Assembly: GCF_030409715.1 (NCBI RefSeq)
Contig: NZ_JAUFQI010000003.1
Location: 1-9,348 of the forward strand
DNA: 9,348 bases
Direction: 5' to 3'
From: Reinekea marina
GTDB lineage: Bacteria; Pseudomonadota; Gammaproteobacteria; Pseudomonadales; Natronospirillaceae
In this document: in pieces, positions 1 through 9,101 of the stretch
How positions within the stretch are numbered: position 1 is the first letter of the stretch
Layout of the letters: the number at the start of each line of letters is the position of its first letter
Position numbers and translations under genes: made by a program
Notes under the pieces: generated by a model
Told to the model about the DNA's origin: nothing
What the model saw: the letters and a program-made list of their open reading frames with translations, nothing else
Databases searched by the model: none

Positions 1-439
1 CTGACGATTCGTTGCCGAAGGCGCTCTAAAAAGGAATATCGATTAGGTAATGACGTTAACGGGTCTTTCTGGTGAATAAACGAGAGGTTCGGGGCGGTAA
101 CCAGCAGGCTAAATTCAAAAGTGCGACATATCTTTGCCGGCCATCACTGTTGAGTGATGTCAGAGTTAAATACAAAGACTGGCCTGACTGGGTTTGCGAT
201 TCTACATGCGATTGCCATCGACCATCGATCAACAAGGTTTGTTGGATTTGCTGAGTATCAATATTTGCTGTGTTGGGAAGAAGTTCGAATAAGGAAGTTG
301 GTTTTCTAGAGACGTGCTCGTTAAATTGCAGGTTGGCGTAGATCAGATTGAAGTAGTTATCAAACACCGCGACTGGCTGCGAAAGCTCATCGACTATGTC
401 TCTGTAACTGGGTTGATATAATGCTTCACTACGGCGCAC
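1..439 (-). CDS. PAS-GGDEF protein, putative diguanylate cyclase (5' part, one frameshift, runs off left edge)
   Basis: This is the N-terminal part of a signalling protein that probably makes cyclic di-GMP. The first ~110 residues resemble a PAS sensor domain (QPVAVFDNYFNLIYANLQF, then a FELLP segment). The main frame stops at 56-58, but in the next frame the sequence reads LLVTAPNLSFIHQKDPLTSLPNRYSFLERL, whose DPLTSLPNR block is the signature start of a GGDEF domain. Adding one base at the GG of 107-108 joins the frames as NLALLVTAPN. The start is GTG at 437-439, preceded on the minus strand by an AAAGG ribosome site (450-454) with a 10-base gap. The GG(D/E)EF active site lies outside the window, so catalytic activity, or a following EAL domain, cannot be judged. 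No membrane segment is visible in the part present, so it is probably cytoplasmic. It diverges from queA. Confidence 0.75.
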
Positions 440-495
440 AACTACTAAACCTTTTAAATCGCTACAATACGCACCTATCAGCTAATAGTTGTGCG
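435..495 (-). promoter_or_regulatory. Long inverted repeat covering the GTG start of the PAS-GGDEF gene
   Basis: Arms 435-447 and 483-495 are complementary over 13 bases with a single G:U-type pair (CGCACAACTATTA against TAGTAGTTGTGCG, read on the minus strand). The 35-base interval 448-482 would be the loop. In the cyclase mRNA the GTG start (437-439) lies inside the 3' arm and the AAAGG ribosome site (450-454) lies in the loop next to the stem, so the fold would hide translation initiation. As DNA it could instead be a pair of operator half-sites. A further GCGCACAA copy lies at 661-668 near queA. The repeat is read directly; its role is inferred. Confidence 0.45.
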
Positions 496-533
496 AATTT
501 TGACCTATTGTTATTAATGAATTCTTTCCTTTA

Positions 534-570
534 AATTCAACAACTTACTAATTCAACCTGATAACTTACT
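534..570. repeat. Interleaved 8-bp direct repeats in the cyclase/queA intergenic region
   Basis: AATTCAAC occurs at 534-541 and 550-557, and AACTTACT at 542-549 and 563-570. The pattern is therefore X-Y-X-(5 bp)-Y. Spacings of 16 and 21 bp suggest either tandem binding sites for a regulator of one of the divergent genes or a small tandem duplication with a 5-bp insertion. The rest of the 440-713 gap shows no gene and no strong sigma-70 promoter. Confidence 0.4.
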
Positions 571-713
571 TTATTGTTGCTATGAATACCAGAACGCCGC
601 AGCCGAGGCAAGCAATCTGCACAGTTGGTAACGAAAATAAACGGTTGCGCATGGAGCCTAGCGCACAATTCAGTTAGAATGAGCGCCCTTTAATTGAGCC
701 ACTTAAAATATTC

Positions 714-2897
<2,184 letters not shown>

Positions 2898-2949
2898 AGT
2901 TTATAAATAACACCCTAACAACTAAAAATTGAAACTTGGAGTATCACTG

Positions 2950-3300
2950 ATGAAAAAGATTTTAGCCGCTATTTTAGCGCTTGTACCTGTTGCCGCGATG
3001 GCACAAACCGTTCCAGCTCAACCGAGCCCGTGGCAGTTACCTATCATGTTGGGTATTTTCTTCGTTATTTTTTGGTTCATGGTTTGGCGCCCACAGTCTA
3101 AGCGTGCAAAAGAGCACAAAGAACTGTTATCGGCGATCAGCAAAGGTGACGAAGTAGTTACAACTGCTGGTATTGCGGGTAAGGTTTCTAAAGTAACCGA
3201 TGATTACGTTCAGGTTGAAGTATCACCTAACGTTGTTTTATCTTTCCAAAAAGCGGCTATTTCGGCAACGTTACCGAAAGGCACTTTGAAAGCAATCTAA
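2950..3300 (+). CDS. yajC: YajC, Sec translocon accessory membrane protein
   Basis: YajC is a small inner-membrane protein that associates with SecD-SecF at the SecYEG channel. The 116-residue product has a hydrophobic N-terminus (ILAAILALVPVAAMA) that resembles a signal sequence, a Pro/Gln stretch, then the main membrane helix (LPIMLGIFFVIFWFMVWRP) followed by the hallmark RPQSKRAKEHKELLSAISKGDEVVT and the cytoplasmic GIAGKV...V fold. ATG 2950 is preferred over the upstream TTG at 2929 because TTGGAG (2936-2941) sits 8 bases before it and the family begins at this point. The gene is intact, one of only two here without a frameshift. It lies 52 bases after tgt in the conserved queA-tgt-yajC-secD order. 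A terminator separates it from secD. Confidence 0.95.
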   Translation: MKKILAAILALVPVAAMAQTVPAQPSPWQLPIMLGIFFVIFWFMVWRPQSKRAKEHKELLSAISKGDEVVTTAGIAGKVSKVTDDYVQVEVSPNVVLSFQKAAISATLPKGTLKAI

Positions 3301-3335
3301 TAAAACCAGGCTGCGATACGTAACAAAGCGTTTGT

Positions 3336-3367
3336 AAAAACCTGACACCTCGTCGGGTTTTTATTTT
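3336..3367 (+). terminator. Intrinsic terminator after yajC
   Basis: Arms AAAAACCTGAC (3336-3346) and GTCGGGTTTTT (3352-3362) form an 11-bp stem with one G:U pair and a 5-base loop. The right arm ends in a T-run, followed by A and four more T. The A-run on the left means it could also work on the other strand. It would uncouple or attenuate transcription from yajC into secD. Its right arm also pairs with a second segment downstream. Confidence 0.75.
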
Positions 3368-3400
3368 ACTGACTTTGACGTTGGTAAAATAAAAACCTGA
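3353..3400. repeat. Second inverted repeat sharing the terminator's right arm
   Basis: 3356-3369 (GGTTTTTATTTTAC) and 3384-3397 (GTAAAATAAAAACC) are a perfect 14-bp inverted repeat, extendable to 17 bp with one G:T position at 3353-3369/3384-3400. The spacer is 14 bases. AAAAACCTGA occurs both in the terminator left arm (3336-3345) and at 3391-3400, so two copies compete for the same central partner. There is no T-run after the second hairpin. The geometry is seen directly; any switching role is inferred. Confidence 0.5.
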
Positions 3401-3433
3401 ACAACGTAGCCACATTTACAGCAAGGAACGACC

Positions 3434-4842
3434 ATGCTCAATAAATACCCATTGTGGAAATACCTGTTAATTGGCTTAGTGCTGGTGCTGGGTATTTACT
3501 ACAGCCTGCCTAACCTTTACCCGAATGACCCTGCCATTCAAGTACGCGGTGCTAGCGCAGGCTTAATCGTAACCGACGTAACACTGAATAAAGCCGAGTC
3601 TGTGTTAGAAGAAGCCAATATTGAATACTTTGGTGGCGAAGTTCAGGGTCAATCTTTGTTGATTCGTGTCACCAGCAATAAAGATCAACTGTTGGCAAAA
3701 GCCGCGTTGCAAAAAGGCTTAGGGAACGATTACGTCGTCGCCCTTAATTTAGCGCCGACCACACCGAGCTGGCTCACAGCGCTAGGTGGCAAGCCGATGG
3801 CATTAGGTCTAGATCTTCTGGTGGTGTTCACTTCTTGATGGAAGTGGATATGGAGAAGTACTTAGCATCTCGCTTAGCTAACTTTGAATCCGATATAAAA
3901 CGCAACTTGCGTACCGAAAAATTCGTTACCGTGCCGTTACTGTCAGCGGCGATCGCACCATTCAAGTGATTTTAGCGGATGAAGATCACCGAGATGCCGC
4001 AACCACATGGTTTAGCCGCAACTTAAATGAATTTACTCGTTCAAATACAACCGCACGAAACCTTCCAGCGATAGACCTTACCTTAACGGAAGAAGCCGTT
4101 ACAGCGATGGAAGATTACGCGATTAAGCAGAACCAAACCACACTGAGCAACCGAGTAAATGAAATAGGCGTCAGTGAGCCATTGGTTCAACGCCAAGGTC
4201 GTAACCGCATTGTAGTTGAGCTTCCTGGTGAACAAGATACCGCTCGCGCCAAGAACATTTTAGGTAAGTCTGCAAACTTAGAATACCGAATGGAATCTCA
4301 AGACGGCAGTGGCGAGCTTTATAAATTTAAAGACAGCAATGCCACGGCAATGTTAAGCCGAGATATCATCGTAACCGGTGAAAACGTTGTAAACGCCAAC
4401 GTAACCTATGACGAAAATGGCCAACCTTCTGTTTCTGTCACCCTCGACAGTGCCGGCGGTGCTCGTATGGGGCAGAACACAAAAAACAATCTTAAAAAGC
4501 GCATGGGTGTTTTGTTTATTGAGCAAAAGGCCGAACTTTTAGGGTATGAAACGGTTAACGGTACACAGGTTCCGCAATACCGTAACTACGAAACTAAAGA
4601 AATTATTTCTTTGGCGACGATTCAAGGCATCTTCTCATCACAATTCCAAGTAACAGGCTTAGACAGCTCTGAAGAAGCTTCAGAATTGGCACTTCTATTA
4701 CGCGCTGGTGCGTTAGCCGCCCCAATGACCTTTGTTGAAGAACGCACTGTAGGACCAAGCTTAGGAGCTGAGAACATTCAAACTGGACTCATGTCTGTTG
4801 CCATTGGCTTCGGCTTAGTCATTTTGTTTATGCTGGGCTTAG
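3434..4842 (+). CDS. secD: SecD, protein-export membrane protein (two frameshifts, C-terminus missing)
   Basis: SecD, with SecF, uses the proton gradient to help pull secreted proteins through SecYEG. The N-terminus has the first membrane helix (about residues 8-26, WKYLLIGLVLVLGIYYSLPNL), the large periplasmic domain (RGASAGLIV, the restored LGLDLSGGVHFLMEVD, LSNRVNEIGVSEPLVQRQG, RIVVELPG, LEYRM, VTLDSAGGARM) and ends in VEERTVGPSLGAENIQ and GFGLVILFM. Missing bases at TT 3816-3817 and in the A-run 3917-3921 break the frame. AAGGA (3423-3427) precedes ATG 3434. Homology ends near 4833-4842, at about residue 469 of the ~615 usual, before the remaining helices. Beyond it the same frame reads unrelated residues to a stop at 4911-4913. 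No secF follows. The cut coincides exactly with the start of the DctB-like sequence. Confidence 0.92.
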
Positions 4843-5718
4843 CGACGAGAGAAATTATTATTAATTCAACAAAAAGAAATCCAACATGCACAAGAACTCG
4901 AACACGAAATTGATGTGAGAACGGCTGAGTTAAGAAATACTAACGAGCGCTTAAGAAAGGAAGTATCTGAACGAATCTTAACCGAACAACAATTAAAAAC
5001 CACGCAACAAGAGCTCATTCATTCCGCTAAGCTGGCGGCTATAGGCCAAATGAGCACTAATTTAAGCCATGAATACAATCAACCCTTGGCAACAATGCGT
5101 ACTTATGCTGAAAATGGACTAAAGTTTTTAAGGCTCAATAAGTATGAACAAGCGATGGATAATTTTGAACGAATAATACAACAAACCGCACGTCTTGGTG
5201 ATCTTTCAAAAACATTAATGTCTTTTGCACGTAAACCTTCTGAAAAACAAAGCATTGTAAATATGTACGCCTGTGTAGAAGAAGCATTTATGTTGGTACA
5301 ACCTCGAGTTAAATCAAAAAAAATTATTTTAAAGCACCAAGTACCGAAAACCGCGAAGGTTTATGGCAATGCGATTCAACTGAGCCAAGTGATGCTTAAT
5401 TTACTCAGTAACGCTATAGATGCGGTAACCGATGCGCAGCATCATTTAAGTTCACCTCAGGTTTTAGTGAGTTTTCAAATAACTGAAGCGTATATAGACA
5501 TATCAGTAGAAGATTCAGGAGACGGCATAGACTCAGCTAACCGAGACTCTATATTCGAACCATTTTTTACATCAAAGAAATCTGGAGCCGGCCTAGGATT
5601 AGGGTTATCCATCGTTAAAGACATCATTAAATCTCATGGTGGCAAAATAGTTACCCGTCAATCACAATTAGGTGGGGCTTGCTTTACTATTTCCCTTCCA
5701 AACAATAATCACAATTAA
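4843..5718 (+). CDS. dctB: DctB-type C4-dicarboxylate sensor histidine kinase, cytoplasmic half only (5' truncated)
   Basis: DctB is a membrane kinase that senses C4-dicarboxylates and phosphorylates DctD. The open frame starts just after a TAG at 4840 and reads RREKLLLIQQ, the basic edge that normally follows the second membrane helix. A coiled-coil linker (VRTAELRNTNERLRKEV...) follows. Then comes the H-box with the phospho-accepting His (AIGQMSTNLSHEYNQPLA, His codon 5068-5070), the N-box (QVMLNLLSNAIDAV), the G1 box (VEDSGDGID), the F-box (IFEPFF) and the G2 box (GLGLGLSIV). The kinase core is complete and undisrupted, ending at TAA 5716-5718. The sensor part (two helices and a periplasmic Cache-like domain, roughly 300 residues in relatives) is absent because the sequence joins to secD. 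The GTG at 4915 is not a credible true start. Assignment to DctB rather than another NtrB-like kinase rests on the SHE-NQPLA box and the adjacent dctD-dctPQM. Confidence 0.85.
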   Translation, partial: RREKLLLIQQKEIQHAQELEHEIDVRTAELRNTNERLRKEVSERILTEQQLKTTQQELIHSAKLAAIGQMSTNLSHEYNQPLATMRTYAENGLKFLRLNKYEQAMDNFERIIQQTARLGDLSKTLMSFARKPSEKQSIVNMYACVEEAFMLVQPRVKSKKIILKHQVPKTAKVYGNAIQLSQVMLNLLSNAIDAVTDAQHHLSSPQVLVSFQITEAYIDISVEDSGDGIDSANRDSIFEPFFTSKKSGAGLGLGLSIVKDIIKSHGGKIVTRQSQLGGACFTISLPNNNHN

Positions 5719-5738
5719 GTGAAGAGCACTGAATAACA

Positions 5739-7113
5739 ATGACAAGAACAACAGAATTATCGGTTCAAGCGACTATCTGGCTTACGGATGATGACAATGA
5801 TTTGATCCATGCGCTTCAACAGGGGTTGGAGCTAGAAGGGTTTAACGTTCGAACAGATCTTGCTGCGCGAGAAATTCTTTCACACCTATCAAGTGATTCA
5901 TTCAGTGTGGTGATCAGCGATATTATGATGCCAGATTTGACCGGAATGGATTTTCTATCGAAAGCCATTGAAATAGATTCCGCCATTCCTGTAATTCTAA
6001 TGACCGTCATGGCGATGTACCGTTAGCGGTTGAAGCGATTCAAAAAGGAGCTTATGATTTTCTCGAAAAACCTTCCCTATTTTAAGCTTAGTCGAAGTTG
6101 TTAAGCGCGCAATTGAGAAAAGACGTTTAGTATTAGAAAATCGAAGCTTACGAGAAACTATTGATGATCATAATCCTATCAGTCAGCGCCTAGTCGGCAG
6201 ATCACCAAAGATGGCTTTACTGCGCGAACAAATTTTAGCCCTGTCTACGACCAATGTAGACAGCCTAATTATTGGAGAAACAGGGTCAGGAAAAGAAGTT
6301 GTGGCTCGAGCCATTCACGATTTCTCTCAAAGAAAAGAAAAACCCTTTGTAGCCATTAATTGCGCAGCCATACCCGCGGATATCATTGAAAGTGAATTAT
6401 TCGGTCATGAACAAGGAGCGTTTACGGGAGCGACAAAAAAGCGGATTGGTAAACTTGAGTATGCCGCGGGCGGTACAGTATTTTTAGATGAAATCGATTC
6501 AATGCCTTTGGATTTACAAGCAAAAATTTTACGAGCGATTGAACAAAGGACGATTGAACCGTTAGGTTCTAATAAATCCGTCAATCTAGATGTAACCTTT
6601 ATAGCCTCCACCAAAGAAGACCTAGAAACCCTTTCCAACAACCAAGAGTTTCGAATGGATTTGTATTACCGTTTAAACGTAATACGTTTCAATATTCCGC
6701 CTCTACGCGAGCGGACAGAGGATATTCCCTTGCTATTTTTTCACTTATCAAGGATTGCAAGAAGCAAATACCGCAGAGATATACCAGAAATATCACCTAA
6801 CTTAGTAGATCAATTATGTAGATACCCTTGGCCGGGTAACGTTCGCGAGTTAAGAAACTACGCAGATCGGTTCGTTTTGGGCATGTGGAACGGTTTTATT
6901 GAAACTAGAGAAGAGTCCCAATCGGTGACTTAGCCACACGCCTTCAGCAATATGAGAAAACAGTCATTGAACACGAATTGATAAAAAATGGCGGCTCTCT
7001 AAAAGAAACCTATTTATCCTTAGGTTATCTCGCAAGGTCTCTACGACAAGATTAAAAGACTGGCCATTCAGACAGATCAATTGATTGATCCACAAGACAT
7101 GATGGGTAGCTAG
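5739..7113 (+). CDS. dctD: DctD, sigma-54-dependent C4-dicarboxylate response regulator (five frameshifts)
   Basis: DctD activates sigma-54 RNA polymerase at the dicarboxylate transport promoter when phosphorylated by DctB. The receiver domain shows the acidic triad (TDDDND), the phospho-acceptor Asp (residue 61, VVISDIMMPDLTG) and, after repair, [26 protein letters not shown]. The AAA+ domain carries Walker A GETGSGKE (6274-6297), the sigma-54-contacting GAFTGA loop (6415-6432), Walker B (TVFLDEID) and PWPGNVREL. The Fis-type helix-turn-helix (SLKETYLSLGLSRKGLYDKIKRL) closes the protein. Single missing bases at G 6006, TT 6073-6074, CCC 6917-6919, TT 7025-7026 and GG 7036-7037 break the frame. 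The repaired protein is 459 residues and ends at TAG 7111-7113. It starts 20 bases after dctB, with only a weak, distant GAAGAG ribosome site. All catalytic motifs are conserved, so this is not a decaying gene. Confidence 0.93.
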
Positions 7114-7120
7114 CTACCCA
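7103..7120. repeat. Perfect 18-bp palindrome over the dctD stop codon
   Basis: TGGGTAGCTAGCTACCCA is a perfect palindrome containing the dctD TAG. A further TAGCTA follows at 7122-7127. With no loop and no T-run it is a poor terminator. It may be a protein-binding site or mRNA 3'-end structure. Confidence 0.4.
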
Positions 7121-7141
7121 CTAGCTATCATCGATCTGCTG

Positions 7142-7167
7142 TTCATGTGTCATCTCCTACACATGAA
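7142..7167. promoter_or_regulatory. Candidate DctD enhancer (upstream activating dyad)
   Basis: TTCATGTGT (7142-7150) and ACACATGAA (7159-7167) form a perfect 9-bp dyad with an 8-bp spacer. It lies about 50-75 bp upstream of the -24 element and so roughly 75-100 bp upstream of the expected transcription start, the usual position for enhancers of NtrC-family activators such as DctD. DctD itself is encoded next door. As RNA it could also form a hairpin, but no T-run follows directly. Identification as the DctD site is inferred from position and symmetry. Confidence 0.55.
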
Positions 7168-7217
7168 ATGGATCTTTAATCATGAGTAGCCCTACTTCTT
7201 CGTATGTATTAGCTGTT

Positions 7218-7233
7218 TGGCACACCTATTGCT
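7218..7233 (+). promoter_or_regulatory. Sigma-54 (-24/-12) promoter for dctPQM
   Basis: TGGCACACCTATTGCT matches the sigma-54 consensus TGGCAC-N5-TTGCW exactly, with GG at 7219-7220 and GC at 7231-7232 separated by 10 bases. Transcription should start near 7243-7245, giving a leader of about 70 bases before dctP. It lies between a sigma-54 activator gene carrying GAFTGA and the transporter that such activators control in other bacteria. Confidence 0.87.
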
Positions 7234-7313
7234 ATTTTACTTTCCAATTCCGCGCTTCGAACCAGTTGCACGGTTTTGTTAAACAAAAACAATAAATCAA
7301 TAAGGGCAATTCA

Positions 7314-8308
7314 ATGACTATTAAAAAACTAGCACAAGTTTTGGCTACCGTTACCTTTGGTGCTACCGCTTCTTTAGCTGCTGCGAACTGCGACCCAGGT
7401 GAAACTGTTGTAAAGCTGAGCCACGTAACGGGTGGCACAACGCACCCTAAGGTAGTTGCGTCAAACAACTTCGCAGAGCGTGTAAACAAAGAACTCAATG
7501 GTAAAATGTGTGTAGAAGTATACCCAAGCAGCACCTTGTTTGGTGACAGTAAAGAATTAGAAGCACTTTTATTAGGTGATGTTCAACTTTTAGCGCCTTC
7601 GCTCTCCAAATTTGGTTCTTATACTGAAAAATTCGGTGTGTTTGACTTGCCGTTTATCTTTAAAGACATTGATGCTGCCATTCGCTTTACACAATCGAAA
7701 GAAGGCATGGGCTTACTCAATGAAATGGAAGATGTAGGCTTTGTAGGTTTAGGTTATTGGATGTCGGGCATGAAGTACTTCTCAGCCAACAAACCATTAA
7801 TAGAACCAACGGATGCGAAAGGGCTAAAATTCCGAGTACAAACATCCGATGTTGCTAAGGCAATGATTAAAGCAATGGGCGCGTCGCCACAACCTATGGC
7901 GTTCTCAGAGGTTTATGGCGCGCTTCAAACTGGCGTTGTAGATGGTCAGAAAATACTTGGTCGAATATTTATACTAAAAAATTCTTCGAAGTTCAGGACA
8001 GTGTCACGGAAACCAACCATCAATTATTGGCATATTTGTTCATGACCTCTCGTGAGTTTTTAGATAGCCTAGATGATGATGTTTTCGCGAGCAATTTATC
8101 GCCATTGCTAATGATGTCACGCTTCAAGCTAACCTAGAAGTGAAAGAAAAAGAAGCCAATAACCGTCAGAATATTTTAAACGGCGGTGGTGTCATCAACG
8201 TATTAAATGCAGCCCAACGCGAAAAATGGTGAATGCAATGAAACCTGTTTGGAAACAATTGAAAAAGCCATCGGTAAAGACTTAATTAACGCCGCTGCAG
8301 GCTCTTAA
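7314..8308 (+). CDS. dctP: DctP, TRAP transporter C4-dicarboxylate-binding protein (four frameshifts)
   Basis: DctP is the periplasmic protein that captures dicarboxylates such as malate, succinate or fumarate and delivers them to DctQM. A Sec signal peptide (MTIKKLAQVLATVTFGATASLAAA, cut near residue 22-24) precedes VVKLSHVTGGTTHPK, GVFDLPFIF and FRVQTSDV, where Arg174 matches the carboxylate-binding arginine of the family. PMAFSEVYGALQTGVVDGQ follows, then, after repair, ENTWSNIYTKKFFEVQDSVTETNHQ, which is typical of the DctP branch. Missing bases at G 7949, TTTT 8082-8085, GG 8228-8229 and TT 8259-8260 break the frame. The repaired protein is 332 residues, the normal size, and ends at TAA 8306-8308. 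AAGGG (7302-7306) lies 7 bases before the ATG. Substrate preference is inferred from family resemblance and the dctBD neighbours. Confidence 0.93.
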
Positions 8309-8322
8309 GTAATTCTATGACT

Positions 8323-8350
8323 ATAGGCTGCGATACTTATTGCAGCCTAT
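8323..8350 (+). other. Stable hairpin between dctP and dctQ
   Basis: ATAGGCTGCGAT (8323-8334) pairs with ATTGCAGCCTAT (8339-8350), 12 bp with one G:U pair and a 4-base loop. No T-run follows, so it is not a classic intrinsic terminator. Such hairpins after binding-protein genes usually protect the upstream mRNA or reduce readthrough, which would give more DctP than DctQM. Confidence 0.55.
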
Positions 8351-8421
8351 TCCCACCGGTTACAACTAAAAATTTAAACCGTCATTACTTTTTGCAATCC
8401 AACGCGTAACGAGGAGCAGCC

Positions 8422-9100
8422 ATGTCGAGTTATTGGCCTCACATAACGTTACTTTGCCTCGTAGCCGCTTTATGGCTACTTGAGCTTAGATTTTACAAAA
8501 TCATGCATCGACTAGAAGAAAACTTCTTGGTGTTAATTATTGTTTCAATAATGGCCGTATCATTTGGTCAGGTTATAGCACGATACGGTTTTAATACCGG
8601 TTGTCAGCCGCACTAGATTTAATACGCTGATGTTTTCATGGTTAATTTTGTTTGGAATGAGCTATGGCATTAAAACAAACCTACATTTGGGAGTAGACAT
8701 TGTACTCAAAGCACTTCCTAAACCAGCGGAAAAAACACTCAGTTTATTTGGTGCCGTATGCGTAATAGCCTACGGCTTAATTTTACTCGACAGCACTTGG
8801 GTTGCCATGCTGGGAGTTGATGTACGTGGCGGTGCCATTGTTTACTGGGCGAAAATGTACAAAATTGGTATTGGCGCTGAAGAACTGCGCTACCCCGCTT
8901 GGGCTCAAGAGCTATTCGGACTTCAACACCGCGTTCATCGTTGGTTGTGTTACTTGCCTTACCACTAGGCTTAGCCTTACTAGTCCTAAGAGGAACACAA
9001 GCATTGTAGACATTTTAACGGGCAAGCGAGCAGCACTCATCAGCGCACATGAAGCTGAAGAATTAGTTGAAGAAAATAAAAATATTTTGGCGGAGACTAA
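8422..9100 (+). CDS. dctQ: DctQ, TRAP transporter small membrane subunit (about five frameshifts)
   Basis: DctQ is the four-helix membrane subunit that partners DctM. Helices are visible at the N-terminus (HITLLCLVAALWLLELRF), in FLVLIIVSIMAVSFGQVIARYGFN (the classic Q-x2-x-RY-x-FN motif), in MFSWLILFGMSYGIKTNLHLGVDI, in LSLFGAVCVIAYGLILL, and near the end (VVLLALPLGLALLVLRG in a shifted frame). The missing bases are inferred at G 8603, within 8618-8622, within about 8911-8935, at G 9006 (restoring TQALVDILTGKRAAL) and near GG 9089-9090. The last repair places TAA at 9098-9100. The repaired protein is about 227 residues. ATG 8422 has AGGAG (8412-8416) 5 bases upstream. The third and fifth break positions and the exact C-terminus are less certain than in the other genes. 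Confidence 0.85.
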
Positions 9101-9101
9101 T

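Noticed and set aside
72..254. Plus-strand 60-residue open frame
   Set aside because: It is the antisense of the PAS-GGDEF coding sequence and has no protein features of its own.
645..680. Possible queA promoter: TAGAAT at 675-680 with TTGCGC at 645-650
   Set aside because: The -10 is good but the spacing is 24 bp and no better -35 lies at 16-18 bp, so it is not supported enough to list.
3308..3319. AGGCTGCGATAC repeated at 8325-8336
   Set aside because: A 12-base match within about 9 kb is expected by chance, and the second copy is explained by the dctP-dctQ hairpin.
3375..3390. TTGACG (3375-3380) and TAAAAT (3385-3390) as a secD promoter
   Set aside because: They are only 4 bp apart and cannot form one sigma-70 promoter; neither has a suitable partner.
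3966..4913. A SecD-DctB fusion protein
   Set aside because: The two parts are in different frames at the join; the SecD frame ends at 4911-4913 after unrelated residues, so no hybrid protein would be made.
5990..7040. Programmed frameshifting in dctD or other genes
   Set aside because: The breaks are too many, lack a shared slippery motif and all amount to one missing base in ordinary homopolymers, which fits sequencing error.
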